DNA from: JAUWOY01 sp034431315
Lineage (GTDB): Bacteria > Chloroflexota > Anaerolineae > VGOG01
Length of the DNA stretch: 56,773 nt
Direction of reading: 5' to 3'
Assembly: GCA_034431315.1 (NCBI GenBank)
Contig: DAOUDK010000037.1
Coordinates: forward strand, 1 to 56,773
Shown: piece after piece, positions 32,654 through 41,433 of the stretch
How positions within the stretch are numbered: the first letter of the stretch is position 1
How the letters are laid out: each line of letters starts with the position of its first letter
Notes under the pieces: generated by a model
The model's input: only the letters and a program-made list of their open reading frames with translations
Database searches by the model: none
Told to the model about the DNA's origin: nothing
Position numbers and translations under genes: made by a program

Positions 32654-34012
32654 CTAACCACCTACTTGGGGCAACTCCTTCAGCGCCTCCTTGACCTTCT
32701 CGTCCGGGTACTCGTAGTCCGGAAGTTTGCCGGCGAAGTACTCGTCATAGGCTGCCAGGTCGAAGTGGCCGTGTCCGCTGAAGTTGAAGGCGATCACCTT
32801 CGATTCCCCGGACTCCTTGCACTTGAGGGCCTCGTCCATGACTACCTTGATGGCGTGAGCTGTCTCCGGCGCAGGGATAAAGCCCTCAGTGCGGGCGAAG
32901 CCCACTGCTGCCTCGAAGACGGGGTTCTGGTAGAGGGCCTCCGCTTCGATGATCCCCCTGTCGTAAAGGGCAGAGATGATGGGGGCCATGCCATGGTAGC
33001 GCAGCCCACCGGCGTGGATGGGGGCGGGAATGAAGGTGTGGCCCAGGGTGTACATCATGGCTATAGGGGCCACCTTGGCCGTGTCGCCCCAATCGAAGGC
33101 GTAGGGGCCCTTAGTGAGGCTGGGGCAAGCCATGGGCTCGGCGCAGACGACCCGCAGGTCCGGCCTGTTACCTTCCAGCTTATCCTTGAGGAATGGCAGG
33201 AAGAAACCGGCGAAGTTGCTGCCCCCGCCGATGCAACCGACGAGGATGTCCGGATAGTCTCCCGCCATCTCCAGTTGTTTCTTGGACTCCTGCCCGATCA
33301 CCGTCTGGTGCAACAGCACGGAATTGATCACACTCCCGATGGAGTAGTGGGTGTCATCGCGAGGGCCAGCGTCAGCCACGGCCTCGCTGATGGCGATACC
33401 CAGGGAACCTGGATTGTCGGGATCATTTGCCAGGATGTGCTGTCCCACTGGGGTATCTGGGCTGGGGCTAGGTACCACTTCCGCTCCCCAGGTCTCCATC
33501 AGGATCCGGCGGTAGGGCTTCTGGTTGTAGCTGACCTTGACCATGTAGACCTTTAGCTCCAGGTCGAAGAGTTGGCAGGCAAAAGCCAGGGCACTGCCCC
33601 ACTGACCAGCTCCCGTCTCTGTGGCAAGACGCTTGATGCCCTCTCCCTTGCTGTAGAAGGCCTGCGCCACGGCAGTGTTGGGCTTGTGGCTACCTGGGGG
33701 GCTCCCCCCCTCATACTTGTAGTAGATCCTGGCTGGAGTGTCCAGCGCCTTCTCCCAGCGCCGGGCCCGATACATCGGCGTCGGACGCCAGAGCTTGTAG
33801 ACGTCCCGCACCGGTTCGGGGATGTCAATGTACCGTTCCTTGCTGAACTCGGCATCGTTCATGGCGCGGGGGAAGAGGGGAGGTGGCAGGATGGTGGGCT
33901 CCAACGTGGCGGGATGCAGAAGCGGCGGCAGATCGAATCCCAGATCCGCCTGGATGTTGTACCACTGGGTAGGTATCTCTTTCTCGCTTAGAAGAATCTT
34001 GGTCTCTTTCAT
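32654..34012 (-). CDS. trpB2: TrpB2-type tryptophan synthase beta chain
   Basis: This 452-residue enzyme is of the long, TrpA-independent-type TrpB2 class: N-terminal QWYNIQADLGFDLPPLLHPA, then RPTPMYRARRWEKAL, the PLP lysine in GGSPPGSHKPNTAVAQAF, ETGAGQWGSALA and CIGGGSNFAGFF. TrpB2 can make Trp from indole and serine and may salvage indole lost by the TrpAB complex. ATG 34012 has AAAGGAGG nine bases upstream. It is the last co-directional gene after trpA, separated by 185 bp containing two heptad repeats, so its membership of the T-box operon is likely but not certain. Confidence 0.94.
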   Translation of the reverse strand: MKETKILLSEKEIPTQWYNIQADLGFDLPPLLHPATLEPTILPPPLFPRAMNDAEFSKERYIDIPEPVRDVYKLWRPTPMYRARRWEKALDTPARIYYKYEGGSPPGSHKPNTAVAQAFYSKGEGIKRLATETGAGQWGSALAFACQLFDLELKVYMVKVSYNQKPYRRILMETWGAEVVPSPSPDTPVGQHILANDPDNPGSLGIAISEAVADAGPRDDTHYSIGSVINSVLLHQTVIGQESKKQLEMAGDYPDILVGCIGGGSNFAGFFLPFLKDKLEGNRPDLRVVCAEPMACPSLTKGPYAFDWGDTAKVAPIAMMYTLGHTFIPAPIHAGGLRYHGMAPIISALYDRGIIEAEALYQNPVFEAAVGFARTEGFIPAPETAHAIKVVMDEALKCKESGESKVIAFNFSGHGHFDLAAYDEYFAGKLPDYEYPDEKVKEALKELPQVGG

Positions 34013-34039
34013 TTTGAGTTTCCTCCTTTGTATTTTAGG

Positions 34040-34074
34040 TTGCACGATTTACGTTTGACGTTTTACGTTAGATG
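34040..34074. repeat. heptad repeat upstream of trpB2
   Basis: Five 7-bp units, TTGCACG, ATTTACG, TTTGACG, TTTTACG and TTAGATG, in constant phase. Confidence 0.75.
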
Positions 34075-34163
34075 TGAATGGCTCTTTCAGCTCGTCTTCG
34101 ACTTCAAGAAGCCGGTTTCAGCCATAATCTCCCTCCCTTCTTTTCAGAGCGTAGTGCGTGAGA

Positions 34164-34205
34164 AGCTCATCCCACATCCCACATCGCACATCCCACATCA
34201 CTCAT
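34164..34205. repeat. heptad repeat overlapping the trpA stop
   Basis: Six units, GCTCAT-ended then CCCACAT, CCCACAT, CGCACAT, CCCACAT and CACTCAT, cross the trpA stop codon (34200-34198). Confidence 0.85.
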
Positions 34206-35034
34206 CTCTCCCCTCCAAGCCACGGCGCAGACTGCGCACGAAGTCTTCCACTTTGCGCGCCGGCTGTTTCACCGCCGCCTCATCCTCCACCAGGCGGAGG
34301 ATGGCGCTGCCCACCACTACCCCATCGGCCAGCTCGCCCACCCATCGGGCTTGTTGGGGTGTGGCGATGCCGAAGCCTATGGCCAGGGGCATCTTCGTCA
34401 CTGCTCGCACCCGGCTCACGAAGCCGGCCAGCCCTGGCGGCAACTGAGTCCGCGCCCCCGTTACGCCGGTGACCGATACCAGGTAGATGAAGCCTGTAGC
34501 CCGCTGGGAGACCAACCTGATCCGCTCCTCAGTGGAGGTGGGCGCCAGAAGATAAACCAACGCCAGCCCACAATCGCGACATGCCTCCTCGACCTCATCC
34601 CCCTCCTCGGGGGGGAGATCGGGGATGATGAGGCCGACGATGCCCGCCTGGGCAGAGTCCTGGACGAAAGCCTCGACCCCGTAGGCCAGGATGGGGTTGA
34701 GGTAGCCCATGAACAGCAGCGGCACTTCCACGCCGCGGGCCCTCAACTCCGTGGCCATCTCCAGACAGCGGGCCACTGTCATCCCCTGCTGGAGCGCCAG
34801 GTGGGTGGCACGCTGGATGGTGGGCCCGTCGGCCAGGGGGTCGGAGAAGGGGATGCCCAGCTCCACCAAATCGGCCCCGCCAGCCACGATTGCTTCCACC
34901 AGCTCCAGGCTCAGATGCGGTGTGGGGTACCCCAACGTCAGGTAGGGCATCAGTGCCGCTCGCCCTTCAGCCCTGGTCCTCGCAAAGGCTTCCGCAATGT
35001 GGGTTGTACCGGTTTTACTCTGTTTTTTTGACAT
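34198..35034 (-). CDS. trpA: tryptophan synthase alpha chain
   Basis: This 278-residue enzyme has LMPYLTLGYPTPHLSLELVE, VELGIPFSDPLADGPTIQRA (catalytic Glu in LELGIPFSDP-type motif), MGYLNPILAYG, GLIIPDLPPEEGDE and GFGIATPQQARWVGELADG. It cleaves indole-3-glycerol phosphate to indole for TrpB. The start ATG 35034 lies inside the trpB 3' end (20-bp overlap), so translation is probably coupled. The 3' end runs into a heptad repeat. Confidence 0.96.
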   Translation of the reverse strand: MSKKQSKTGTTHIAEAFARTRAEGRAALMPYLTLGYPTPHLSLELVEAIVAGGADLVELGIPFSDPLADGPTIQRATHLALQQGMTVARCLEMATELRARGVEVPLLFMGYLNPILAYGVEAFVQDSAQAGIVGLIIPDLPPEEGDEVEEACRDCGLALVYLLAPTSTEERIRLVSQRATGFIYLVSVTGVTGARTQLPPGLAGFVSRVRAVTKMPLAIGFGIATPQQARWVGELADGVVVGSAILRLVEDEAAVKQPARKVEDFVRSLRRGLEGRDE

Positions 35035-36223
35035 TTTCCAAGTCCTTGTCTCCCCGCCCCGATAGGTTGACGATGATCACCCGGTCCGCATCCATCTCAG
35101 GCGCGCGCTTTATAGCCTCGGCCAGGGCATGGGCCGACTCCAGGGCGGGGATGATTCCCTCCAGCCGGCACAGCAGCCGGAAGGCCTCCAGCGCTTCCTC
35201 ATCGGTGGCATAGGTGTATTCGGCCCGGCCCAGGTCGCGCAGCCAACTATGCTCCGGCCCCACAGCGGGGTAGTCGAGGCCGGCGGAGATGGAGTGGGTG
35301 GCCAGGATCTGGCCGTCATCGTCCTGCAGCACGTAGGATTTAGTGCCGTGCAGCACGCCGATGCGTCCCAGACGGGGGTCGGCGAAGCGAGCGGCGTGCT
35401 TTCCCGTCCCAATGCCCAGCCCGCCTGCCTCTACGCCGATAAACTGCACCGGATCATCTTGGAAAGCGTGGAAGAGGCCCATGGCGTTGGAGCCCCCGCC
35501 CACACAGGCGATGAGCAGATCGGGCAGTCGCCCCTCAGCTTCCAGGATCTGCTGGCGCGCTTCCTGCCCGATGACCGCCTGGAAGTCGCGGACCATCAGG
35601 GGGTAAGGATGCGGCCCCAGCACCGATCCCAGCAGGTAGTGGGTATCTCGCACGTTGGTCACCCAGTCGCGGATGGCCTCGTTGATGGCGTCCTTCAGGG
35701 TGCGGGTGCCGGCATCCACGGGGCGTACCTCAGCCCCCAGCAAACGCATGCGGTCCACGTTAGACGCCTGGCGGCGTGTGTCCTCGGTGCCCATGTAGAT
35801 CACGCATTCCATACCTAGCAGCGCCGCCACCGTGGCGGTGGCTACCCCATGCTGTCCAGCCCCCGTCTCGGCGATGAGACGGCACTTGCCCATACGCCGG
35901 GCCAGCAATCCCTGGCCCAGGGTATTGTTGATCTTGTGTGCCCCGGTGTGGGCCAGGTCCTCCCGCTTGAGATACAACCTGGCCCCGCCGCAGTGGGCCG
36001 TGAGCTGTTCGGCGAGGTAGAGGGGCGTGGGCCGGCCGGCGTAGTCCCGGAGCAGCCCCTCCAGCTCCTCCTGAAAGGCGGCATCAGCTTGCGCCTCCCG
36101 ATAGGCGGCCTCCAACTCATCCAGAGCGGACATCAGCGTCTCGGGCACGAACTTCCCACCGTAGGGGCCGAAATGACCACCTTCATCAGGAACAGTTGTT
36201 TTCCCCTTACTTTCGTTCAACAC
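35015..36223 (-). CDS. trpB: tryptophan synthase beta chain (TrpB1)
   Basis: This 402-residue enzyme has GGHFGPYGGKFVPETLMSAL, GRPTPLYLAEQLT, the PLP lysine in REDLAHTGAHKINNTLGQGL, AETGAGQHGVATATVAALLG and CVGGGSNAMGLFHAF. It joins indole and serine. The GTG at 36223 is taken as the start because AAAGGAG lies eight bases upstream; a longer frame would overlap trpF. With TrpB2 downstream, the operon holds two beta-type enzymes. It overlaps trpA by 20 bp and follows trpF by 4 bp. Confidence 0.95.
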   Translation of the reverse strand: MLNESKGKTTVPDEGGHFGPYGGKFVPETLMSALDELEAAYREAQADAAFQEELEGLLRDYAGRPTPLYLAEQLTAHCGGARLYLKREDLAHTGAHKINNTLGQGLLARRMGKCRLIAETGAGQHGVATATVAALLGMECVIYMGTEDTRRQASNVDRMRLLGAEVRPVDAGTRTLKDAINEAIRDWVTNVRDTHYLLGSVLGPHPYPLMVRDFQAVIGQEARQQILEAEGRLPDLLIACVGGGSNAMGLFHAFQDDPVQFIGVEAGGLGIGTGKHAARFADPRLGRIGVLHGTKSYVLQDDDGQILATHSISAGLDYPAVGPEHSWLRDLGRAEYTYATDEEALEAFRLLCRLEGIIPALESAHALAEAIKRAPEMDADRVIIVNLSGRGDKDLENVKKTE

Positions 36224-36227
36224 AGTT

Positions 36228-36839
36228 CTAAGCTCCTTTCGCCGCGATGATGAAGCGCCGTACCATCTGGCGATCCTTGATCCCAGGCGCCGCTTCGACG
36301 CCGCTGGAGACATCCACGGCGTAGGGGTGGACCCGCTGGATGGCGACGGCCACATTCTCAGGCGTCAACCCTCCGGCCAGGATAATGGGGCCATGTTTCT
36401 TAGCTTCCATGGCCAACTCCCAGTCCCAGGTTTTTCCCGTGCCCCCCGGTTTCGTGGGGTGATAAGTGTCCAGCAGGTATGCAGCCGCCTGGTAGGCGCT
36501 CAGCCGCTCCACATCCGCCGCCGAGCGCACCCGCACCGCTTTGATGGCCCGTGGGGCCAGGGCGGCCACCTGCTCCGGCGGCTCGTCCCCGTGCAACTGA
36601 GCATAATCCAGGTGGCAATAAGCCATGAGCTCCCTCACTCGATCCAGTTCTTCGTTGACGAAGACGCCCACTTTAGTCACGAAGGGTGGCAAGCGAAGCA
36701 TGATCTCCCGCGCTAGGTCTGGCGCGATGCAGCGAGGGCTTTTGGCATAGAAGATGAAACCCAAAGCATCGGCCCCGGCCTCAGCGGCGAACAGAGCATC
36801 CTCCAGGTTGGTTATGCCGCAGATTTTCACCTTGGTCAT
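36228..36839 (-). CDS. trpF: phosphoribosylanthranilate isomerase
   Basis: This 203-residue TIM-barrel enzyme has VKICGITNLEDALFAAEAGA, ADALGFIFYAKSPRCI, YAQLHGDEPPEQV, ILAGGLTPENVAVAIQ and AVDVSSGVEAAPGIKD. It isomerises phosphoribosylanthranilate to CdRP. ATG 36839 gives the standard length. Its first 59 bp overlap the trpC 3' end in another frame, so the two genes are probably translationally coupled. Confidence 0.95.
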   Translation of the reverse strand: MTKVKICGITNLEDALFAAEAGADALGFIFYAKSPRCIAPDLAREIMLRLPPFVTKVGVFVNEELDRVRELMAYCHLDYAQLHGDEPPEQVAALAPRAIKAVRVRSAADVERLSAYQAAAYLLDTYHPTKPGGTGKTWDWELAMEAKKHGPIILAGGLTPENVAVAIQRVHPYAVDVSSGVEAAPGIKDRQMVRRFIIAAKGA

Positions 36840-37635
36840 GGCGCACCCGCCCTTCGACAAGCTCTCCGATCTTGCCGCCCACATCCTCCGCCGTCACCAG
36901 AGCCTCCCCCACCAGAACGGCGTCCACACCGGCCCTCGCCAGTCGCTCCACGTCGGCGCGGCAATGGATGCCGCTCTCGCTGACGAGGATTGCGGAGCGG
37001 GGGATGTGTGGCTGCAGGCGAAGGGTGGTGGCCAAATCCACGCTAAAGTCCTGCAAATTCCGGTTGTTAACGCCGATGATGGAGGGGCCGAGGGGGAGCA
37101 CGCGGTCCAACTCTTCCTCACAATGAACCTCGACCAGGGCCTCCATGCCGAGCTCCCGGACCAAGGTCAGGAGCTTGGCCAGGTCCTCCGCTCTCAGGAT
37201 GGCAGCGATGAGCAGGATCGCATCCGCCCCGTAGGCCCGGGCCTGGTAGACCTGGTAGGCGTCGAGGATGAAGTCCTTACGCAGGACTGGCACCCCTCTT
37301 CCTGCTTGACGGAGAGCAGCCTTGACCGCTGCCAGGTCCGCCATGCTCCCCTGAAAGAAGTGCTCGTCGGTGAGGACGGAGATGGCTGCCGCGCCACCCT
37401 CGACATAAGTCATGGCCAACTGACCTGGGTCAAGCTCAGGGCGGAGGAGTCCCTTAGAGGGCGAGGCCCGCTTTATCTCGGCGATGAGGCTGACCCCTGG
37501 CTGGCGCAGAGCGGCGGCGAAGTCGAGGGGCGGCGCCTGTCGGATAGCCGTCTTCTCGAGATGCGCCTGCGGCACGGCCGCCTTCCACATCGCTAGTTCA
37601 TTCCGCTTGTGAGCGACGATGGACTCCAGAAGCAT
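36781..37635 (-). CDS. trpC: indole-3-glycerol phosphate synthase
   Basis: This 284-residue enzyme has SLIAEIKRASPSKGLLRPEL, AAISVLTDEHFFQGS, PVLRKDFILDAYQVYQARAY, GVNNRNLQDFSVDL and LVSESGIHCRADVERLARAG. It closes the indole ring from CdRP. The C-terminus runs about 20 residues beyond the usual end (EGRVRHDQGENLRHNQPGG) into trpF; this extension has no family match and looks like accidental read-through to a later stop. Start ATG 37635. Confidence 0.95.
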   Translation of the reverse strand: MLLESIVAHKRNELAMWKAAVPQAHLEKTAIRQAPPLDFAAALRQPGVSLIAEIKRASPSKGLLRPELDPGQLAMTYVEGGAAAISVLTDEHFFQGSMADLAAVKAALRQAGRGVPVLRKDFILDAYQVYQARAYGADAILLIAAILRAEDLAKLLTLVRELGMEALVEVHCEEELDRVLPLGPSIIGVNNRNLQDFSVDLATTLRLQPHIPRSAILVSESGIHCRADVERLARAGVDAVLVGEALVTAEDVGGKIGELVEGRVRHDQGENLRHNQPGGCSVRR

Positions 37636-37649
37636 TTCCTCTCTCTTGA

Positions 37650-37795
37650 TGCCATTTCAGGCGGCGTCCGCCAGGGGCTCCGCTCAAGCCCCTGGCTCAG
37701 TCTACAAAGCCCCGTTGGGGCTGGATCTGATAGGCCGATAGGCCTTTGTATGCTGAGCCCGGCGGCTTCAGCCCCGGGCGGGGTGGCGACGGAAA
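37650..37795. repeat. GC-rich hairpin-forming repeat between trpGD and trpC
   Basis: The 186-bp gap inside the trp operon carries stacked inverted repeats: CCAGGGGCT with AGCCCCTGG, AGCCCC with GGGGCT, and GATAGGCCGATAGGCC. There is no T-tract. It resembles REP/MITE-type intergenic elements and could reduce trpC and later gene expression relative to trpE-trpGD. Confidence 0.6.
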
Positions 37796-37821
37796 GTCAA
37801 CTTTTGTTGCGTGAAACAGCG

Positions 37822-39495
37822 CTAGCAGGCCTCTGCACAGGCCTGGGTAAAGGCCACCAGGCCCTCCAGCTTCTCCCGCGCACTTCCCGAATCTATGGCC
37901 TCGGCCGCCCGCTGCAACCCTTCCTCGAAATCCCCGGCCATGCCGCCGGCTACTAGAGCCGCGGCGGCGTTGAGGAGCACCACATCTCGGCGCGGCCCCC
38001 GCTCGCCCGCCAGGATCGCCTGGGTGATCTGAGCGTTCTCCTCGGCTGTCCCGCCCCGAAGATCCTTCAGTCGCGCCCCAGGAAGCCCAAGTTCGGCCGG
38101 ATCCAGGGAGAAGTCCTTCACCCAACCGTCTCGCAGGTGGCTCACGCGGTTGATCCCCGTCGTCGAGAGCTCATCCAGCCCGTCGGCGCCATGCACCACG
38201 AAGGCTGCCTGCGCCCCCAGCCTACCCAGCACCTGGGCCAGAGGGCTGGTGAGGCTGGGATCGTAGACGCCCATGATCTGCCGTGTGGCTCCGGCCGGGT
38301 TGGTGAGGGGGCCAAGGATATTGAAGATGGTGCGCACGCCCATCTCCCGGCGGGGGCCGATGGCATGCTTCATGGCTGGGTGGAACCGAGGGGCGAAGAG
38401 GAAGCCGATGCCCACCTCGTCTATGCAATCGGCCACCTGATCGGGGGTGAGCTCCAGGTTGACCCCCAACGCCTCCAGGAGATCAGCGCTGCCGCAGCGG
38501 CTGGAGACGGAGCGGTTGCCGTGTTTGGCCACGGCGAGGCCCGCCCCGGCCACGACGAAGGCCGCTGTGGTGGAGATGTTAAAGGTACCAGTCTTATCGC
38601 CTCCTGTGCCACAGGTGTCCACCAGATCCTGTCGCCGAGGCCGCACAGGGATAGCGCTGCGGCGCATAGCTCGGGCACAGCCGGTGATCTCTTCCACCGT
38701 CTCCCCCTTGAGGCGCAGCGCGGTCAGAAAGGCGCCGATCTGAGCCGGCGTCGTCTCCCCGGCCATGATCTGGCCCATGACCGCCTCAGCCTCTTCCCCC
38801 AACAGGTGCTCTCCTAACATGACCTTGCCGATCGCCTCTTTGATATCCATCTTTGCCTCCTCGATACTCGATCCCTCCGCCGCCCCTCTGCTAACTGATA
38901 ATCTCGGCGGCCCGGGAGAAGAAGACATCTCCAGGAAGTTCTGCAAAATCCTTTTCCCATCCCTCGTCAGGATGGACTCAGGGTGGAACTGAAGGCCGAT
39001 CACCAAGAAGCTCCGATGACAGAGGCCCATTAGCTCCCCCTCCTCGGTCCAGGCGATGGGCATCAGCATCTCCGGCAGCGGCTCCTCCACGATGAGGGAG
39101 TGGTAGCGGGTAGCCCGGAACTGATTGGGCACTCCTTCGAAAATGGGGTGGTCGCCGTGATGGATGAGCGAGGTCTTGCCATGCATGAGACGCGGCGCCC
39201 GTACCACCTGCCCGCCGAAGACGTGGCCGATGCACTGATGGCCCAGGCACACCCCCAGGATCGGTACCGTTTGATGGAAGTGTCGGATCACGTCATTGGA
39301 GATGCCGACGCTTCGCTTACAGTCTTCGGGCGTGCCTGGCCCCGGCGAGATGACGATGCGTGTAGGATGCAACGCTTCGATCTCCTCCACTGTCACCTGA
39401 TCGTTGCGGAAGACTCGTAGCTCCGCCCCCAGTTCGCCCAGGTACTGTACCAGGTTGTAGGTAAACGAATCGTAGTTATCAATCACCACGATCAT
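37822..39495 (-). CDS. trpGD: TrpG-TrpD fusion: anthranilate synthase glutaminase and phosphoribosyltransferase
   Basis: This 557-residue bifunctional protein has TrpG at 1-190 (VIDNYDSFTYNLVQYLGELG; nucleophile Cys in GVCLGHQCIGHVFGG; the His-Glu pair in QFHPESILT). A Ser/Gly-rich linker follows, then TrpD from about 215, with VDTCGTGGDKTGTFNISTTA, AKHGNRSVSSRCGSADLLEA, HPAMKHAIGPRREMGVRTIF and LGPLTNPA. The glutaminase half feeds ammonia to TrpE; the TrpD half makes phosphoribosylanthranilate. The same order is known as a fusion in enterobacteria. It follows trpE by 17 bp. Confidence 0.96.
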   Translation of the reverse strand: MIVVIDNYDSFTYNLVQYLGELGAELRVFRNDQVTVEEIEALHPTRIVISPGPGTPEDCKRSVGISNDVIRHFHQTVPILGVCLGHQCIGHVFGGQVVRAPRLMHGKTSLIHHGDHPIFEGVPNQFRATRYHSLIVEEPLPEMLMPIAWTEEGELMGLCHRSFLVIGLQFHPESILTRDGKRILQNFLEMSSSPGPPRLSVSRGAAEGSSIEEAKMDIKEAIGKVMLGEHLLGEEAEAVMGQIMAGETTPAQIGAFLTALRLKGETVEEITGCARAMRRSAIPVRPRRQDLVDTCGTGGDKTGTFNISTTAAFVVAGAGLAVAKHGNRSVSSRCGSADLLEALGVNLELTPDQVADCIDEVGIGFLFAPRFHPAMKHAIGPRREMGVRTIFNILGPLTNPAGATRQIMGVYDPSLTSPLAQVLGRLGAQAAFVVHGADGLDELSTTGINRVSHLRDGWVKDFSLDPAELGLPGARLKDLRGGTAEENAQITQAILAGERGPRRDVVLLNAAAALVAGGMAGDFEEGLQRAAEAIDSGSAREKLEGLVAFTQACAEAC

Positions 39496-39512
39496 TTTCG
39501 TACTCCTTCAAT

Positions 39513-41021
39513 CTAGAGACCCTGCTCAGCTTGTTCTATGGCCTCGGCCAGGGCACGGGTTTTGTGCAGTGTCTCTTTGTGCTCCCGCGCGGGGTTGGAG
39601 TCGGCGACGATTCCCGCGCCGGCCTGCACATAAGCTGTCTGGTTCTTCACGACGATGGTGCGAATGGTGATGCAAGTATCCATATTGCCTGAGTAGCTGA
39701 AATAACCCACCGCCCCGGCGTAAGGTCCCCTCCTCATCCCTTCCAGCTCGTCTATAATCTCCATTGCCCGCACCTTGGGTGCACCGGAGACCGTGCCGGC
39801 GGGAAAGGTGGCACGCAGCAGGTCGAAGGCATCGTGGGCGGGGTCCAACTTGCCCACCACTTCGGAGACGATGTGCATCACGTGGGAGTAGCGCTCGATG
39901 CCCATCAGGAGAGGCACCTGCACCGTGCCGTAGCGGCAGACCCGCCCCAGGTCGTTGCGAGCCAGGTCCACCAGCATGACGTGTTCGGCCCGCTCTTTGG
40001 GGTCGGCCAGAAGTTCCTCCGCCAGAGCTTCATCCTCCTCGGGGGTGCTGCCTCGCGGTCGCGTGCCCGCCAGGGGCCGTACCTCGGCCCTGTCCCCCTC
40101 CAGTCGGACCAGCATCTCCGGCGAGGAGCCAATGATGTGCAAGTCGTCGGGCAGGTTTAGATAGAACATGTAGGGCGATGGATTGAGCATCCGCAGGACG
40201 CGATAGATGGCGAAGGGTTCAGCGCCGGTCCAGCGCTGCCATCGTTGGGACACGACCACCTGGAAGATGTCGCCGGCAGCGATGTATTCCTTGGCCCGTT
40301 CCACCGCAGCCTCGTAATCGGCCTGGCTGAAGTTGGAGGTCAGCTCACCGCGCTTCTGGCTGCTCTGGCTGCGCAAGGAGGGCAGCGGCCGGTGGAGTCG
40401 TTCCACCAGGGCCTCAATGCGGGCTACCGCGCCCTCGTAAGCATGAGCCACATCGCCATCGAGATGGGCATTGGATACCACCAACAGCCGGTGCCTGACG
40501 TGGTCGAAGACCACCAGGGTGTCAGTCAGGAGGAATATGGCCTCGGGCAACTCGAAGCCGGTCAGAGGTGGGACTGTGGCTGACGCTTCGGCCTGCAGTT
40601 TCGGCTCGAAGAAGCGCACCACGTCGTAGGACAGGTAGCCCACGGCCCCGCCGTGGAAGCGGGGCAGGGCGGGAACGCTGATAGGCCGATGGTGGTGCAG
40701 CATCTCCTTGACCAGGTGGAGGGGGTCTCGCCCCTGAAGCGGCTCCATCTGCACGCCCTCCTGGCTGGTGATCAGCGCCTGGTCGCCCCGGACGATGATG
40801 GTGGCCATGGGGTCAATGCCGACGAAGGAGTAGCGGCCTACCCGCTCCGCCTTTTCCACGCTCTCCAGGAGAAAAGAAGGCCCCCCTCCCCGAAGCTTGA
40901 TATACACAGAGGCAGGCGTCTCCAAATCAGCCGGCAGTTCCCGGTAGATGGGGATCACGTTGCCTTCGGAGCTGAGTTTCTTGGCTTCCTCTAAAGTTGG
41001 ATGGTACATAGCTTTTCTCAT
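39513..41021 (-). CDS. trpE: anthranilate synthase component I
   Basis: This 502-residue chorismate-using enzyme has the N-terminal Trp-binding region (PASVYIKLRGGGPSFLLESV; the LLES motif of feedback-inhibited TrpE), FQVVVSQRWQRWTGAEPFAI, GSSPEMLVRLEGDRAEVRPL, AGTRPRGSTPEEDEALAEEL, HVMLVDLARNDLGRVCRYG and GTVSGAPKVRAMEIIDELE. It heads the trp operon behind the T-box. ATG 41021 has AAAGGGAA upstream; Met5 (41009) is an alternative start. Confidence 0.96.
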   Translation of the reverse strand: MRKAMYHPTLEEAKKLSSEGNVIPIYRELPADLETPASVYIKLRGGGPSFLLESVEKAERVGRYSFVGIDPMATIIVRGDQALITSQEGVQMEPLQGRDPLHLVKEMLHHHRPISVPALPRFHGGAVGYLSYDVVRFFEPKLQAEASATVPPLTGFELPEAIFLLTDTLVVFDHVRHRLLVVSNAHLDGDVAHAYEGAVARIEALVERLHRPLPSLRSQSSQKRGELTSNFSQADYEAAVERAKEYIAAGDIFQVVVSQRWQRWTGAEPFAIYRVLRMLNPSPYMFYLNLPDDLHIIGSSPEMLVRLEGDRAEVRPLAGTRPRGSTPEEDEALAEELLADPKERAEHVMLVDLARNDLGRVCRYGTVQVPLLMGIERYSHVMHIVSEVVGKLDPAHDAFDLLRATFPAGTVSGAPKVRAMEIIDELEGMRRGPYAGAVGYFSYSGNMDTCITIRTIVVKNQTAYVQAGAGIVADSNPAREHKETLHKTRALAEAIEQAEQGL

Positions 41022-41052
41022 TATTCCCTTTCGTGATTATCCCTCCCAAATG

Positions 41053-41397
41053 CAAAAATCCTTTCATCCCTTAAGGGACGAGAGGATTCTCCCGTGGTGC
41101 CACCCTTCTTAGGCCGACTCACATAAACGAAAAAATCCGCCATGACAGCGGATAGATCGTGAGCCAGCCTCACTCATTGCAGGTACGGGACAGCAGCGAT
41201 GTCGTCCGATACCCTCAGCCCTGATAACGGTGGCGGCTCCGGCTCGGCTTACTTGGGGACTACCCCGTTCGGCCTGCGACTCCCAGGTCCATTCGGCCTT
41301 CGCGCTGGCGTCGGGCTCTCACCTTACCCCGACTCTCTGAGCCTCGTCTGAAGGCTTACTAGTCCTGTTCCCAGTCTTTGGTGGTGTTTAATTTGCG
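41053..41397 (-). promoter_or_regulatory. tryptophan T-box leader with terminator
   Basis: On the minus strand the T-box sequence AGGGTGGCACCACGG (41106-41092) is followed by a terminator stem ending in ATCCT/AGGAT and T5 (41088-41053). Stem I elements CAGAGAGTCGGGG and GGTGAGAGCCCGAC occur in order, and the specifier loop GAATGGACC presents UGG (41291-41289) for uncharged tRNA-Trp. A second hairpin with T6 (ATCCGC/GCGGAT, 41153-41130) precedes the T-box. Confidence 0.93.
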
Positions 41398-41401
41398 GTA
41401 G

Positions 41402-41430
41402 AGTGTACCACATTAGGGTCAAAATGTCAA
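41402..41430 (-). promoter_or_regulatory. trp operon promoter
   Basis: TTGACA (41430-41425), a 17-bp spacer, TACACT (41407-41402) on the minus strand, directly before the T-box. Confidence 0.75.
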
Positions 41431-41433
41431 ATC

